Below the pieces are notes generated by a model. It did no database searches, had not been told where the DNA came from, and saw only the letters and a list, made by a program, of their open reading frames with translations. 64,000 nucleotides of DNA from Silvimonas amylolytica. Its GTDB lineage: Bacteria; Pseudomonadota; Gammaproteobacteria; Burkholderiales; Chitinibacteraceae. Position numbers and translations under genes: made by a program. Within the stretch, counting starts at the first letter, position 1. The number at the start of each line of letters is the position of its first letter. This document shows, in pieces, positions 1 to 8,449 of the stretch. The stretch is from NCBI RefSeq assembly GCF_014645555.1, contig NZ_BMLY01000008.1:62001-126000 (forward strand). Direction: 5' to 3'.

Positions 1-2879
1 CCGGCATCGACATTCTGCGCAGCCGGGGCGGTCTGGATCACCGGTGCAGCCGCAGCAACGACGGTCACCGTTGCAGCGCTGGAGGTCACATTGCCCAGAC
101 TGTTGGTGACGGTCACCGTGTAGCTGGCGCCGTTATCACCCGAACCCGTCGCCGGGGTGCTATAGCTGGCCCCGTTTGCACCGGAAATCGCTGTGCCGTT
201 CTTGTACCACTGGAACGTCAGCGGTGCTGCGCCGGAAGCCGTCACCGAGAACAAGGCAGGCTGGCCAGATGTGACCGACGTCGACACCGGTTGCGCAATG
301 ATGGACGGTGCGCTGGCTGGTGGAGTCGGGTGCGAGACAGCCTGGATGGTATAGCTGACCGTACCGGTTTGCAGACCTGGCGCCGTGGCCGTGATCGTCA
401 CCGAGCCGGCGGTAAATTGCGAACGCAGGGCGATCTTGGTCATGCCGCCTTCAACCTGCAATTGCGGGTCGCCCGGCGAGTGATAGGTCAACGGCTGGCC
501 AGCGGTGACATATTGCTCGGACCCGCCCATATACGTGGCCGGGCCGCTCACCGTGAAGTTGATGTTGTCCGCGGCAGTCGGCACCAGATTGCCTTGGGCA
601 TCGACCACTTTGGCCACTACAAAGGCGGCATCAGAACCATTGGCGGTGACCGCGAAAGTCGTGCCATCCGGTTTGGTCAGTTCCGGCACCATCGTCAGCA
701 AGATACGGTTTTCTGCGCCAGCGGTCGTCAGCGTGTCTGTCGCCTGTACGGCACCAAACTGGTCAAGACACTGCGCGGTGGCCGTACCCGCAACCCAGTT
801 CACGTTCCAGTGCACCTGGAACGGCATTTTGGTGGTGCTTTGGGTCAGGTTGGCGCTGGAATCAGAGTTCCACGGATTAGGCGTCTGATCCGAACCCTGG
901 GCGGTGCCATTGATCAGCAAACGCACAGACGGACAGTTACTGAAAGCGTTCACCTGGATATTGCCGGAGCGGTTCCAGTGGTGCGCCAGTTTGACCACGG
1001 GCTTGATGGAATAAGGCGTCCATGCAGCCTGATAGACGTAATACAACAGCTTGGGGAAGCGGTTCATGTCGACCATGGACGCGCCTAGCGAGCGAACGCC
1101 CGGCCCCGTAGTGCCTTCTACATAGGTGCTGCTCTCCCCCGGGGAATCAGCGAAATACCACTGCGCCATACCAAAGGCGTTGATGGCCACGCCTTTGCGC
1201 CAGTTATCCAGAAATGGCGCAGCAAAAGCCAGTTCATAGTCCCATGCCTGGCGGGCCGTACCGGCACCCCAGTATTCCGCACCCCACGCCGGGCTACCCG
1301 GATAGGTTTGCTTGGTCAGGACTTCGCACCCTTCCATCGTACAACCCAGAATGTCGCCATTGGCCGGATTGGGCGTGCGGTCAGACTGTGCACGGGTGTT
1401 GATCGGGTCCCACACCTTCGACAAGGCCTTGAGGCTTTGCGCAAAGGTGGTGTCCGTGGCGCCGTTGTCGGCTTCCCACGCCAGAATGGACGGATGACTG
1501 CGATCGCGCACGATCATGTCACGATGCAGTTCAGTCTTGAGCGTCTGCATATCACACGGCGGTGTGGTGCAGGCATTGGCAAAACCGTTTTCGCCATCGC
1601 CGCTAGGCTGGATGATGAAAATGCCCAAGGCATCAGCAGCATCGACGAACTCAGGGCTGGATGTCGAATGCCCTGGCCGCCACAGATTGCCACCCGCATC
1701 CGCCATCAGCTTCAGATCACGCCATTGCTGCTCTTCTGGCACAGACGTACCCAGCGCCGGGTAGTCATAGCGGCTGGAGCCACCCCACAGGAACATGCGA
1801 TGCCCGTTGATACTGGGCAGGTCTTTATCCCAGGTGATCGTCCGGATACCCAGCGGGCTTTGCACCGAGTCCACCACCACGCCATTGATGCTGACGGTGT
1901 GGAACACCTTGTACATGTACGGCTTGCCGTAAGGGCTGTTGTTTGGATACCAGAGCGTGGGATTGTTCACCGTCAGGGTCTGGTCAAACAACGTGGGTTG
2001 CAACGCGCCGGTGCCATTGGGGCTGATGGTTTTCTGCGCTTGCGCACTGGCCACCACATTACCGGCCGCATCGACAATCTGGGTGGTCAGCGTCACCGGT
2101 TGCGCCGTCGTGCCCTCATTGAGCACGTTGGTCTGCACGTCGATGGTCGCCTGGGCATCTGTGGCGCTCACCGTCGCGACATACGTACCCCAGGTGTTCT
2201 GACCGGCATACACGTTGAGCGGAATATGGACCTTGTCCGTGATGTACATGTACACCGGCCGGAACAGACCTGCATCAGACTGACCAAAACGGAAGGCTTG
2301 AGAGAACCCGGGTGACTCGAAGAAGGTATCACCCTTGGCCACCTTCACCGCCAGCACGTTGTCTGAGCCATCAAACTTCACGTACGGGGTGATATCCACC
2401 ATGAAGGGGATAAACCCGACCACGTGCGTCGCTTGCGGGTTGATGGCGCTGGTGCCGGGAATGAACGTGCCGTTGACGTACACCTGCACACCGGTATGTG
2501 CGCCTTCAAACTCCACCAGCACCTTGCGGCCGCTGTTGGATGCATCCAGCGTGAAATGCTTGCGATACCAGTTTTTGGTGCCATCCAGATCCCCTTCCCC
2601 ACCACCGGATTCGGTGTTGATAAAGGTATCGAGCTGGTTGGCGGAATACGGAATACCGACCGAAAGCCACGACGAATCATCGAACCCGGTCTGCATGGCC
2701 GTAGCCGGGTCTTGATCCTTGATGTATTTCCACGGCGTTTCGCCGAGATTGATTTTCTGGCGCTCAGAGGGCGCTAGCGTCACCGCGTCAGCGGCGGGCG
2801 CACAGAGCCCTGTAAACACCGAAACGGCGACAAGGCAGCCTGCCAACCGCCTGAACGCCCTCGTTTCGTAAAGTTTCAT
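1..2879 (-). CDS. Secreted glycoside hydrolase family 2 (beta-galactosidase-like) with C-terminal Ig-like domain, 3' end outside window
   Basis: The reading frame is open from the ATG at 2879 to the left edge (about 959 codons), so the C-terminus is missing. An AGGGG ribosome site precedes the ATG. Residues 1-32 form a signal peptide ending near APAADA. A GH2 sugar-binding domain follows (NWYRKHF, VYVNG), then an Ig-like sandwich and a TIM barrel. The barrel has LWRPGHS, RDRSHPSILAWEADNG and, as candidate nucleophile, E535 in WGAEYWG. A second Ig-like domain (QWYKNG) lies at about residues 850-940. The usual acid/base Glu after Asn is Gly473 here. Role: exported beta-galactosidase or related exo-glycosidase; substrate unknown. 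It diverges from a beta-1,3-glucanase gene and probably shares LacI-type control. Confidence 0.85.
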   Translation of the reverse strand, partial: MKLYETRAFRRLAGCLVAVSVFTGLCAPAADAVTLAPSERQKINLGETPWKYIKDQDPATAMQTGFDDSSWLSVGIPYSANQLDTFINTESGGGEGDLDGTKNWYRKHFTLDASNSGRKVLVEFEGAHTGVQVYVNGTFIPGTSAINPQATHVVGFIPFMVDITPYVKFDGSDNVLAVKVAKGDTFFESPGFSQAFRFGQSDAGLFRPVYMYITDKVHIPLNVYAGQNTWGTYVATVSATDAQATIDVQTNVLNEGTTAQPVTLTTQIVDAAGNVVASAQAQKTISPNGTGALQPTLFDQTLTVNNPTLWYPNNSPYGKPYMYKVFHTVSINGVVVDSVQSPLGIRTITWDKDLPSINGHRMFLWGGSSRYDYPALGTSVPEEQQWRDLKLMADAGGNLWRPGHSTSSPEFVDAADALGIFIIQPSGDGENGFANACTTPPCDMQTLKTELHRDMIVRDRSHPSILAWEADNGATDTTFAQSLKALSKVWDPINTRAQSDRTPNPANGDILGCTMEGCEVLTKQTYPGSPAWGAEYWGAGTARQAWDYELAFAAPFLDNWRKGVAINAFGMAQWYFADSPGESSTYVEGTTGPGVRSLGASMVDMNRFPKLLYYVYQAAWTPYSIKPVVKLAHHWNRSGNIQVNAFSNCPSVRLLINGTAQGSDQTPNPWNSDSSANLTQSTTKMPFQVHWNVNWVAGTATAQCLDQFGAVQATDTLTTAGAENRILLTMVPELTKPDGTTFAVTANGSDAAFVVAKVVDAQGNLVPTAADNINFTVSGPATYMGGSEQYVTAGQPLTYHSPGDPQLQVEGGMTKIALRSQFTAGSVTITATAPGLQTGTVSYTIQAVSHPTPPASAPSIIAQPVSTSVTSGQPALFSVTASGAAPLTFQWYKNGTAISGANGASYSTPATGSGDNGASYTVTVTNSLGNVTSSAATVTVVAAAAPVIQTAPAAQNVDA

Positions 2880-2986
2880 GGACGACCCCTCGCATACTGC
2901 TTGATGGTGCGACAACGGGCGTACGCCGCCCCGAAAGAGGCGGTCAGCCACGTTGACGATCTTTTTGCACAGCCACAACACGAACA

Positions 2987-3016
2987 GGAACTGGAACTGG
3001 AACTGGAACTGGAACT
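2987..3016. repeat. Hexanucleotide tandem repeat (GGAACT)x5
   Basis: Five perfect copies of GGAACT in the 5' region of the GH2 gene, about 110 bp upstream of its start. This is a simple-sequence repeat, and copy number could vary by slippage. Confidence 0.9.
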
Positions 3017-3174
3017 TCGTCAGCAAGAACCGCTGACGCTACGACCAAACGAATACCGCGCAGCGATCCTGCGTCCCGCCCCATGCGGGCATCCGGATCT
3101 GCTTTGCGCGCCTTGCTCATCCCGATCTGATCTCGTCCGCCGCTTGAATTACTACTTGCGGCCAGATGCGGATC

Positions 3175-3190
3175 ATGAAATTGATTTCAT
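3175..3190. promoter_or_regulatory. LacI-type operator candidate 1
   Basis: ATGAAATTGATTTCAT is a 16-bp near-palindrome (7 of 8 positions match between half-sites). It has the TGAAA-N-TTTCA form typical of LacI/GalR-family operators. Confidence 0.55.
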
Positions 3191-3280
3191 CTCCACCATG
3201 CGCTTGTGCGCACATATCGGCATGAAAAGCCAGTAAACCCCTGGCCCGCATGCACTTTTTTGTTTTGACGACCTGGCAAA

Positions 3281-3300
3281 ATTTGAAATCGATTTCAAAT
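3281..3300. promoter_or_regulatory. LacI-type operator candidate 2 (perfect palindrome)
   Basis: ATTTGAAATCGATTTCAAAT is a perfect 20-bp palindrome with a central CG, the hallmark of LacI/GalR operators. It lies about 400 bp from the GH2 start and 460 bp from the glucanase start. No LacI-family gene is in the window. Confidence 0.7.
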
Positions 3301-3531
3301 CTGGCTACACCAAAATCGCCAAAGCAACCTCTTCCCTCACAATGCGCTCTCAAAGCATTTTGCACCAATGCGGTGCAACAAACAGAAGCATTGCAATTTT
3401 TTGGTGATTCTAAACCATCAAACTGCAAAAAAGTGGTCAAAAAACGTTCATATGGACGGTTTTTTCTGATAAGAGGCTTGCCTCAAACCACGAACGGCAC
3501 TGTTAGCGTTATCAAGAATTGGTCAATATTG

Positions 3532-3547
3532 TTGAAAACGGTTTCAA
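3532..3547. promoter_or_regulatory. LacI-type operator candidate 3
   Basis: TTGAAAACGGTTTCAA is palindromic at 7 of 8 positions with a central CG. It lies about 215 bp upstream of the beta-1,3-glucanase start and resembles the other two sites in this gap. Confidence 0.6.
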
Positions 3548-3760
3548 AAAACATACAAAACGGTATGTGTTCAGCGCACTTCAAAACATCAAACCGTTTT
3601 GAGCAGAACAACCGGCAACGGTTGTCACGTCGCACGCACCGCCCGCACGAAAAACGGGAAGAAAACGCCAGCAAATCGCGTTCAATGAAGGCGCTGGCGG
3701 GCCCTGTTGCACCTGCGCATCAAACCATAACGACATAACCACCCAGGACAAAGGTTTTCC

Positions 3761-5137
3761 ATGATCCGCTCAACAAACCGTTGCCGGCGTATTGCGCCCG
3801 GCCTGACCAGTCTTGCCCTGCTCACACTGCTGACCGCGTGTGGCGGTGGCGGGGGTAGTAGCGATACCACCGGCAGCACTTCAACCAGCGCCCCGACAAT
3901 CCCTTTCGCCAATAGTGGAAGCGGCCCGCAAATTACCGTGCAACCCGCAGACCAGACCGTCTCTGCCGGACAACGCGCGTTCTTCTTCGTGACTGCTCCG
4001 GGTGCCACAGGCTGGCAGTGGTATAAAAACGGCGTCGCCATTGCGGGCGCCACCGCTTCAAGCTACTTCGCCACCAGCGCAGTCAGTACTGACGATGGCA
4101 GCACCTTTGGCGTGGCCGTCGCCAGTGCCACTGGTGTCACGACATCGACCCTCGCCAAAGCGCACATCAACCCGAACGCAGATGGTTCGCCGCCTGCCGC
4201 ATTCTGGGGCAACGTGGCCGGGTTGCCCGCTGCCAGCAACGTCATGACGGTGTCGTTTGTGAACCAGACTGGCGGAAAATATCCGGATGCACAGGTGTTC
4301 TGGAAGATTTCCGGCACCAACGCCAGCGGTGGCCAGGTCAACGAATTCCATTCCATTGCCGACGAACCGGTCTACGACATGCCTGGCATCAATTCCGCTC
4401 GCATGTATTTCTTCATCGCCCCCAATCAGGCCGCCGCCACCACCAGCAACACTAGTTACTACGACTTCATCGAGTTCAATGTGGGCCGCAGTAATAGCTC
4501 ACAACCGTGGAACTTCAACGGCGACACCACGCGCGTGGATGCATTTGGCCTGAAACTGGCGATCCGTCTGCAATGCGCGGATGGCACAGATGTCCAGCGC
4601 GGCGAAGACTATGGCACCTTCCTGGAAGATCGCTCGGTGACTTTCCAGAAGTATCTGGGTGAGGTGTCCTCCACCTTTGCCAGCACGGCTACCCAGTACG
4701 CGCCCTACCGGATTGTGGAACCCGGCACCGCCAGCAACTTTGGCGCGAACGGCGCCAATGCGGCGTATTACAACGCGTATATCGATCAAGTCTGGGCAGC
4801 CAACGGGATTGATGAAAACATCGTGCCCAAGCCGACGCCGTTCTTGCGGTTTGCTGATGGCTCGCGCCCCGATCTGATCGCGGCGGTGGAGCGCCACGTG
4901 GCCGAAAAACCCGGCACCTTCAAAGCGGATGGCACGCTGGTGAACCCCAGTTTCTGGAGCACCGAGCCCCAAAGCGCGTTCTACCCGGCCGAACCATCAA
5001 ACCAGTACGCCAGGTTCTGGCACACCCATGGTATCGCCGGGCTGGCGTACGGCTTCTCTTATGACGATGTGGGTAGCCATTCTTCAGATGTCGGATGTAA
5101 CAACCCGCAGCACCTGATTGTGGCCATTGGCTGGTAA
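3761..5137 (+). CDS. Lipoprotein beta-1,3-glucanase, GH64-type, with N-terminal Ig-like domain
   Basis: The 458-residue protein starts with a lipoprotein signal (lipobox LTAC, Cys27) and a Gly/Ser linker. Next is an Ig-like domain (about 50-140; GWQWYKNG), then a GH64-like catalytic domain (about 145-458). The latter shows AAFWGN, YYDFIEFNVG, DTTRVDAFGLKLA and C-terminal GIAGLAYGFSYDDVG. The Glu in FIEFN and the Asp in RVDAF are candidate catalytic residues by family logic. Expected activity is endo-hydrolysis of laminarin or fungal-wall beta-1,3-glucan at the cell surface. A ribosome site (AGGACAAAGG) precedes the ATG. The upstream gap holds LacI-type sites and a terminator follows. Confidence 0.85.
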   Translation: MIRSTNRCRRIAPGLTSLALLTLLTACGGGGGSSDTTGSTSTSAPTIPFANSGSGPQITVQPADQTVSAGQRAFFFVTAPGATGWQWYKNGVAIAGATASSYFATSAVSTDDGSTFGVAVASATGVTTSTLAKAHINPNADGSPPAAFWGNVAGLPAASNVMTVSFVNQTGGKYPDAQVFWKISGTNASGGQVNEFHSIADEPVYDMPGINSARMYFFIAPNQAAATTSNTSYYDFIEFNVGRSNSSQPWNFNGDTTRVDAFGLKLAIRLQCADGTDVQRGEDYGTFLEDRSVTFQKYLGEVSSTFASTATQYAPYRIVEPGTASNFGANGANAAYYNAYIDQVWAANGIDENIVPKPTPFLRFADGSRPDLIAAVERHVAEKPGTFKADGTLVNPSFWSTEPQSAFYPAEPSNQYARFWHTHGIAGLAYGFSYDDVGSHSSDVGCNNPQHLIVAIGW

Positions 5138-5153
5138 CACCCTTGTGCCGGAT

Positions 5154-5186
5154 AGCCCGCAGGTCTTTCTCTGCCTGCGGGGCTTT
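5154..5186 (+). terminator. Rho-independent terminator after the glucanase gene
   Basis: The stem AGCCCGCAGG / CCTGCGGGGCT, followed by a short T run, lies 17 bp after the stop codon. Confidence 0.7.
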
Positions 5187-5353
5187 CACCGGATTGTCCG
5201 GACTGAACGGGCGGCAACCTTTACGCCGCTACGCACAGGCCCTGTGCCAGCATTGTGTTGTAACGAACCGGCCCCCTGCCCACTTCGTGCAATCTGTGGG
5301 AATATGCCCCCAACATAAGCCCCGACTTCACCCGCGTTTTTCACGGAACCGGC

Positions 5354-6658
5354 ATGCCCGATCACACCGCATTAGAAGCGCGCTTGAACATCACGTTGAA
5401 ACAACATCTGGCAGGCCAGTTTACTGAGGCAGAACGGGGTTATCTCGAGTTGCTGCAAGAAGCCCCAGACCGGGCCGACCTCCACCACTGGTTAGGGTTC
5501 TTGTTACAACAGCAAGATCGTCTACCGGAAGCCAGAACCCATCTGCAAATAGCCCTCAACCTGGACGATAGCCACAGCGAATGGCAATTCAATCTGGGTA
5601 TCACGCTGGCCAGACTGGGCGAGTACCACGCGGCCATTCATGCGCTGCAGCGTGCATGTGCGATGGCGCCTACCCAGTATTTTTACTGGACCAACCTGGG
5701 TAGTACCTTTGAAAACGCGGGTGACGAAGCCAGCGCAGAACAGTGTTTTATCAAGGCACAACACATCAACCCTGCTTGCCCGGATGCCTGGTATCAGCAC
5801 GCGACCCTGTGCCTGCGTCAAGCGCGCTACGCTGAAGCACGCACGCTCAATCATCGGGGTCTGATTGCCGCACCGGAGCAAGTGACATCCAGGGTCATGC
5901 TGGCTCAAGCATGGCATGCACTGGGGCACACCGATGAAGCGCTGGCCGTGTTCGAGCGCTGGCTGGCCGCCGAGCCCGATCACCCGCAAGCCCTGCATTT
6001 GCGGGCGGCTTATCAGCAGCAGTCACCCTCATGCTGTACGCCGGACTACGTACAGAATACGTTTGATGGCTTTGCTGCCAATTTCGACCATATTCTTGGC
6101 CGTCTGGCTTACGCCGGCCCGCAATGGCTCGCTGATTACCTGGCGACGCAACCGGCTGCACCGCATGCGCTCAAGGTCGCTGATCTAGGGTGCGGCACGG
6201 GTCTGGCAGGTGGCATCCTGGCCCCATGGGCGAGCATCTTGACCGGGGTTGATCTCAGCACTGGCATGCTTGAAAAAGCCGCGGCCAAAGGTCATTACAC
6301 CGACTTGCAATGCATTGATATCCACACTTTTCTGGTCAGTCACCCCAATACGTTCGATTTGCTGGTTTGCCTGGATACGCTGATCTACATTGGCGCCCTT
6401 GATCTGTTGTTTGAGGCGGCGGCCCATGCGCTCAAGCCTGGCGCTCGGCTGATCTTCACCACGGAGACACTGACCGATGACGCCGGCCGACCCTGGCAAT
6501 TGAATACCAGTGGTCGTTACAGCCACCGCACCCGCTGGGTTCACGAGCAACTGAAACAGCGCGGACTTGTCATTACCCACTACAGTAGCGGCGCCATCCG
6601 TAACGAATCTGGCATACCCGTAGTCGGAGATTTCTTCTGTGCACAACGGCCGGATTGA
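5354..6658 (+). CDS. TPR-repeat SAM-dependent methyltransferase
   Basis: The 434-residue protein has tandem tetratricopeptide repeats over about residues 10-225 (for example HHWLGFLLQQQDRLPEARTH and FYWTNLGSTFENAGDEAS). A class I methyltransferase domain follows at about 240-434. The SAM motif is VADLGCGTGLAGG near residues 275-287, with GVDLSTGMLEKA after it. This matches the family of predicted TPR-containing methyltransferases, whose substrate is generally unknown. The TPR part may bind a protein target. There is no signal peptide, so it is probably cytosolic. It appears to be monocistronic or loosely linked to the next genes; the ribosome site (GGAACC) is weak. Confidence 0.85.
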   Translation: MPDHTALEARLNITLKQHLAGQFTEAERGYLELLQEAPDRADLHHWLGFLLQQQDRLPEARTHLQIALNLDDSHSEWQFNLGITLARLGEYHAAIHALQRACAMAPTQYFYWTNLGSTFENAGDEASAEQCFIKAQHINPACPDAWYQHATLCLRQARYAEARTLNHRGLIAAPEQVTSRVMLAQAWHALGHTDEALAVFERWLAAEPDHPQALHLRAAYQQQSPSCCTPDYVQNTFDGFAANFDHILGRLAYAGPQWLADYLATQPAAPHALKVADLGCGTGLAGGILAPWASILTGVDLSTGMLEKAAAKGHYTDLQCIDIHTFLVSHPNTFDLLVCLDTLIYIGALDLLFEAAAHALKPGARLIFTTETLTDDAGRPWQLNTSGRYSHRTRWVHEQLKQRGLVITHYSSGAIRNESGIPVVGDFFCAQRPD

Positions 6659-6699
6659 GCCGCGTTCTATACTTGCCAAAACAAAAGGGGGACATCGTC

Positions 6700-6747
6700 A
6701 TGTGTGACCGAAATGGCTCTGCGCCCCCGGCCGGGTCCGGGCAATGA
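6700..6747 (+). CDS. Possible 15-codon leader peptide translationally coupled to the next gene
   Basis: A strong ribosome site (AAAGGGGG) lies 8 bases before the ATG at 6700. The frame encodes MCDRNGSAPPAGSGQ and its TGA overlaps the next gene's ATG as ATGA. The following gene has no clear ribosome site of its own, so this mini-ORF may deliver ribosomes to it. The peptide resembles nothing I recognise; its function would lie in coupling rather than the product. Confidence 0.4.
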   Translation: MCDRNGSAPPAGSGQ

Positions 6748-7565
6748 GCGCGATCCATACCTTGCGCATGCTCTGGGCCGCCAGCCTGCTGCTGGCCTGG
6801 CCCGTCGCCGCAGCCGTCACCGAACTGCGTTGCGTCGGGACCGAATTCACCACACTGACCCGTAACACGCCAGACGGCCCGCGCGGCTTCGCCCTGGATA
6901 TCCTGACTGAACTGGGCAAACGCGCCGGGTTTCACTGCAATGTGGATCTCTTACCCTGGAAACGCGCACAAGCGCTGGTGGCACGCAATGAAGCCGATCT
7001 GCTGATCGGCCCCTATCGCACCCATCTGCGTGAGCACGATATGGCTTACCTGAGCCGGCCCTTTTATTTTGACGACGCACTGTTCTTTGGGCTGGCCAAA
7101 GTGCCGTTTACCTGGGACGGACAGATCGCCAGTCTACCGCGCCAGCAAGTGGCCATGGTCCGTGGCTGGACACTGGGCGAGCGCTTTGAGGCGTTTCGCA
7201 ATCAACTCAACCTGGTCGAAGTCGACTCGTCAGACCAGGCCTTGCGTCTGTTGCTCACCGGCCGGATTTCGCTGGTGGCCGGCAACGAGCGCGACTTTGC
7301 GCCGCGCATTGCCAAACCCGAGTTCTCTGCAATCAAGCCCGTCCAGCCACACATCCAGAATTCGGCTGGCTACTTTGCGTTATCCAACAAATGGCGAGGC
7401 TCGCCGCTGCTGGCCAGAATGGATGAAGCCATGTTGCAGATGGTGAACAGCGGCTACTTGCTGGCGCAAAGTCGGGCTGCGGGTCTCAACTTTCCGGATA
7501 CCCGGTTTGACTGGGCGAGTTACGTCGCAAAAGAACTGGATGCCCCGGCCGGAGCTTCAAAGTAA
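6744..7565 (+). CDS. Periplasmic solute-binding protein, family 3 (amino-acid type)
   Basis: The 273-residue protein has a signal peptide ending near PVAAA and a bilobed family-3 binding fold. Recognisable segments are GFALDILTELGKRAGF, LLPWKRAQALVARNEADLLIGP and the lobe-2 region. Proteins of this sort bind amino acids or opines in the periplasm. No ABC permease or ATPase genes are adjacent, so it may be an orphan binding or sensor-like protein. The start overlaps a 15-codon upstream ORF by ATGA. Confidence 0.8.
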   Translation: MSAIHTLRMLWAASLLLAWPVAAAVTELRCVGTEFTTLTRNTPDGPRGFALDILTELGKRAGFHCNVDLLPWKRAQALVARNEADLLIGPYRTHLREHDMAYLSRPFYFDDALFFGLAKVPFTWDGQIASLPRQQVAMVRGWTLGERFEAFRNQLNLVEVDSSDQALRLLLTGRISLVAGNERDFAPRIAKPEFSAIKPVQPHIQNSAGYFALSNKWRGSPLLARMDEAMLQMVNSGYLLAQSRAAGLNFPDTRFDWASYVAKELDAPAGASK

Positions 7566-7728
7566 GTCGTGACCCGACCTGGGCCTGCTGCATGCGGATT
7601 TCGGCATCGCGCCATGTTCGGCCGCCATGGCGCTCTGCCACTACCCGGAAAATCTCCGGTGCCTCAGGTTCTGCTTCAAAGTGATCACGCCAGTGAACAC
7701 GCTTGATGAACGGCCAGTGCCAGTGCAT
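7486..7728 (-). CDS. Possible small uncharacterised protein (80 aa)
   Basis: The first 54 codons lie in the gap between the binding protein and the YedK-like gene. They have protein-like composition (HWPFIKRVHWRDHFEAEPEA, then FRVVAERHGGRTW). The last part runs antisense into the binding-protein gene, and there is no good ribosome site before the ATG. I do not recognise the family. It could be a small real gene, a decayed remnant or a chance ORF. Confidence 0.3.
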   Translation of the reverse strand: MHWHWPFIKRVHWRDHFEAEPEAPEIFRVVAERHGGRTWRDAEIRMQQAQVGSRLTLKLRPGHPVLLRRNSPSQTGYPES

Positions 7729-7775
7729 CTACAGCAGCGGATACAATGGCCCTATCGATTCATGGCATCCCGAAC

Positions 7776-8441
7776 ATGTGCGTTAATTTCGTCCCGCCCA
7801 CACGCCAGCAGATCAAGGAATACTTCAGTACCGAACTGGCGATTGAGCATGACGCCTGGCCAGCAGAAACCTGGCAGGACTACGCCGCGCCGCTGATCGC
7901 TGCGGGAGAAAATGCCCGACGGGCGTTGATGGGCAGTTATGGCATGATCCCCAAACGCCGTCTGCCTGAAGGCGTGCGCTACAGCACGATGAATGCGAGG
8001 TCAGAAACACTGGGCGAGACCCGCAGTTTTCGGCAACCCTGGCTACGTGGGCAGTTGTGCCTTGTGCCCATGACTGGTTTCTTTGAACCCAACTATGAAT
8101 CAGGGCGGCCGGTACGCTGGCGGATCGGTATGGAAAGCGGCGAGCCATTTGCGGTGGCCGGTTTGATCCGCGCCTGGCGCGAAGCAGATGAGGGTGTGAG
8201 TTACTCGTTTACCCAAATCACCATCAATGCCGATGATCACCCGTTGATGCGGCGTTTTCATAAGCCGGATGACGAAAAGCGCTCATTGGTGATTGTGCCG
8301 CCCGGCGAATACGACGCCTGGCTCGCTTGCAAAGACCCGGAACTGGCGCGCAGTTTCTTGCGCCCCTTCCCTGCCGCGTTAATGACGGCGCAAGCCGCGC
8401 CGATTGCAGCCAGCGGCCCGCAAACCGCTAGCTTGTTCTAG
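7776..8441 (+). CDS. yedK: SOS response-associated peptidase, YedK/HMCES family (SRAP)
   Basis: The SRAP family forms a covalent crosslink to abasic sites in single-stranded DNA through Cys2, exposed after removal of Met1. I therefore choose the internal ATG at 7776, which gives MCVNFVPPTRQQIKEYF, over an upstream in-frame ATG at 7746. Other family marks are ARSETLGETRSFR, CLVPMTGFFEP (with the conserved Glu), FTQITINADDHPLMRRFHKP (conserved His) and a C-terminal LF. Length is 221 residues, as usual for bacterial members. It acts in the cytosol in abasic-site protection. The stop is only 8 bp from that of the convergent helicase gene. Confidence 0.9.
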   Translation: MCVNFVPPTRQQIKEYFSTELAIEHDAWPAETWQDYAAPLIAAGENARRALMGSYGMIPKRRLPEGVRYSTMNARSETLGETRSFRQPWLRGQLCLVPMTGFFEPNYESGRPVRWRIGMESGEPFAVAGLIRAWREADEGVSYSFTQITINADDHPLMRRFHKPDDEKRSLVIVPPGEYDAWLACKDPELARSFLRPFPAALMTAQAAPIAASGPQTASLF

Positions 8442-8449
8442 TCCACGGT

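Larger units (their letters stand above)
2880..3760. promoter_or_regulatory. Divergent promoter region with three LacI-type operators and a hexamer repeat
   Basis: This 880-bp gap separates two divergent secreted carbohydrate enzymes. It is more A+T-rich than its surroundings in the right half. It holds three LacI-like palindromes (listed separately), a GGAACT repeat and an inverted repeat CAAAACGGT/ACCGTTTTG at 3556-3564 and 3593-3601. Short ORFs inside it lack ribosome sites and protein-like composition. I see no convincing gene. Confidence 0.6.

Noticed and set aside
1308-2315. 335-codon plus-strand ORF opposite the GH2 gene
   Set aside because: The minus strand encodes an unmistakable GH2 protein through the same region.
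2901-3236. 111-codon ORF in the divergent promoter region
   Set aside because: It translates the GGAACT repeat as a Glu-Leu run and has no ribosome site or recognisable domain.
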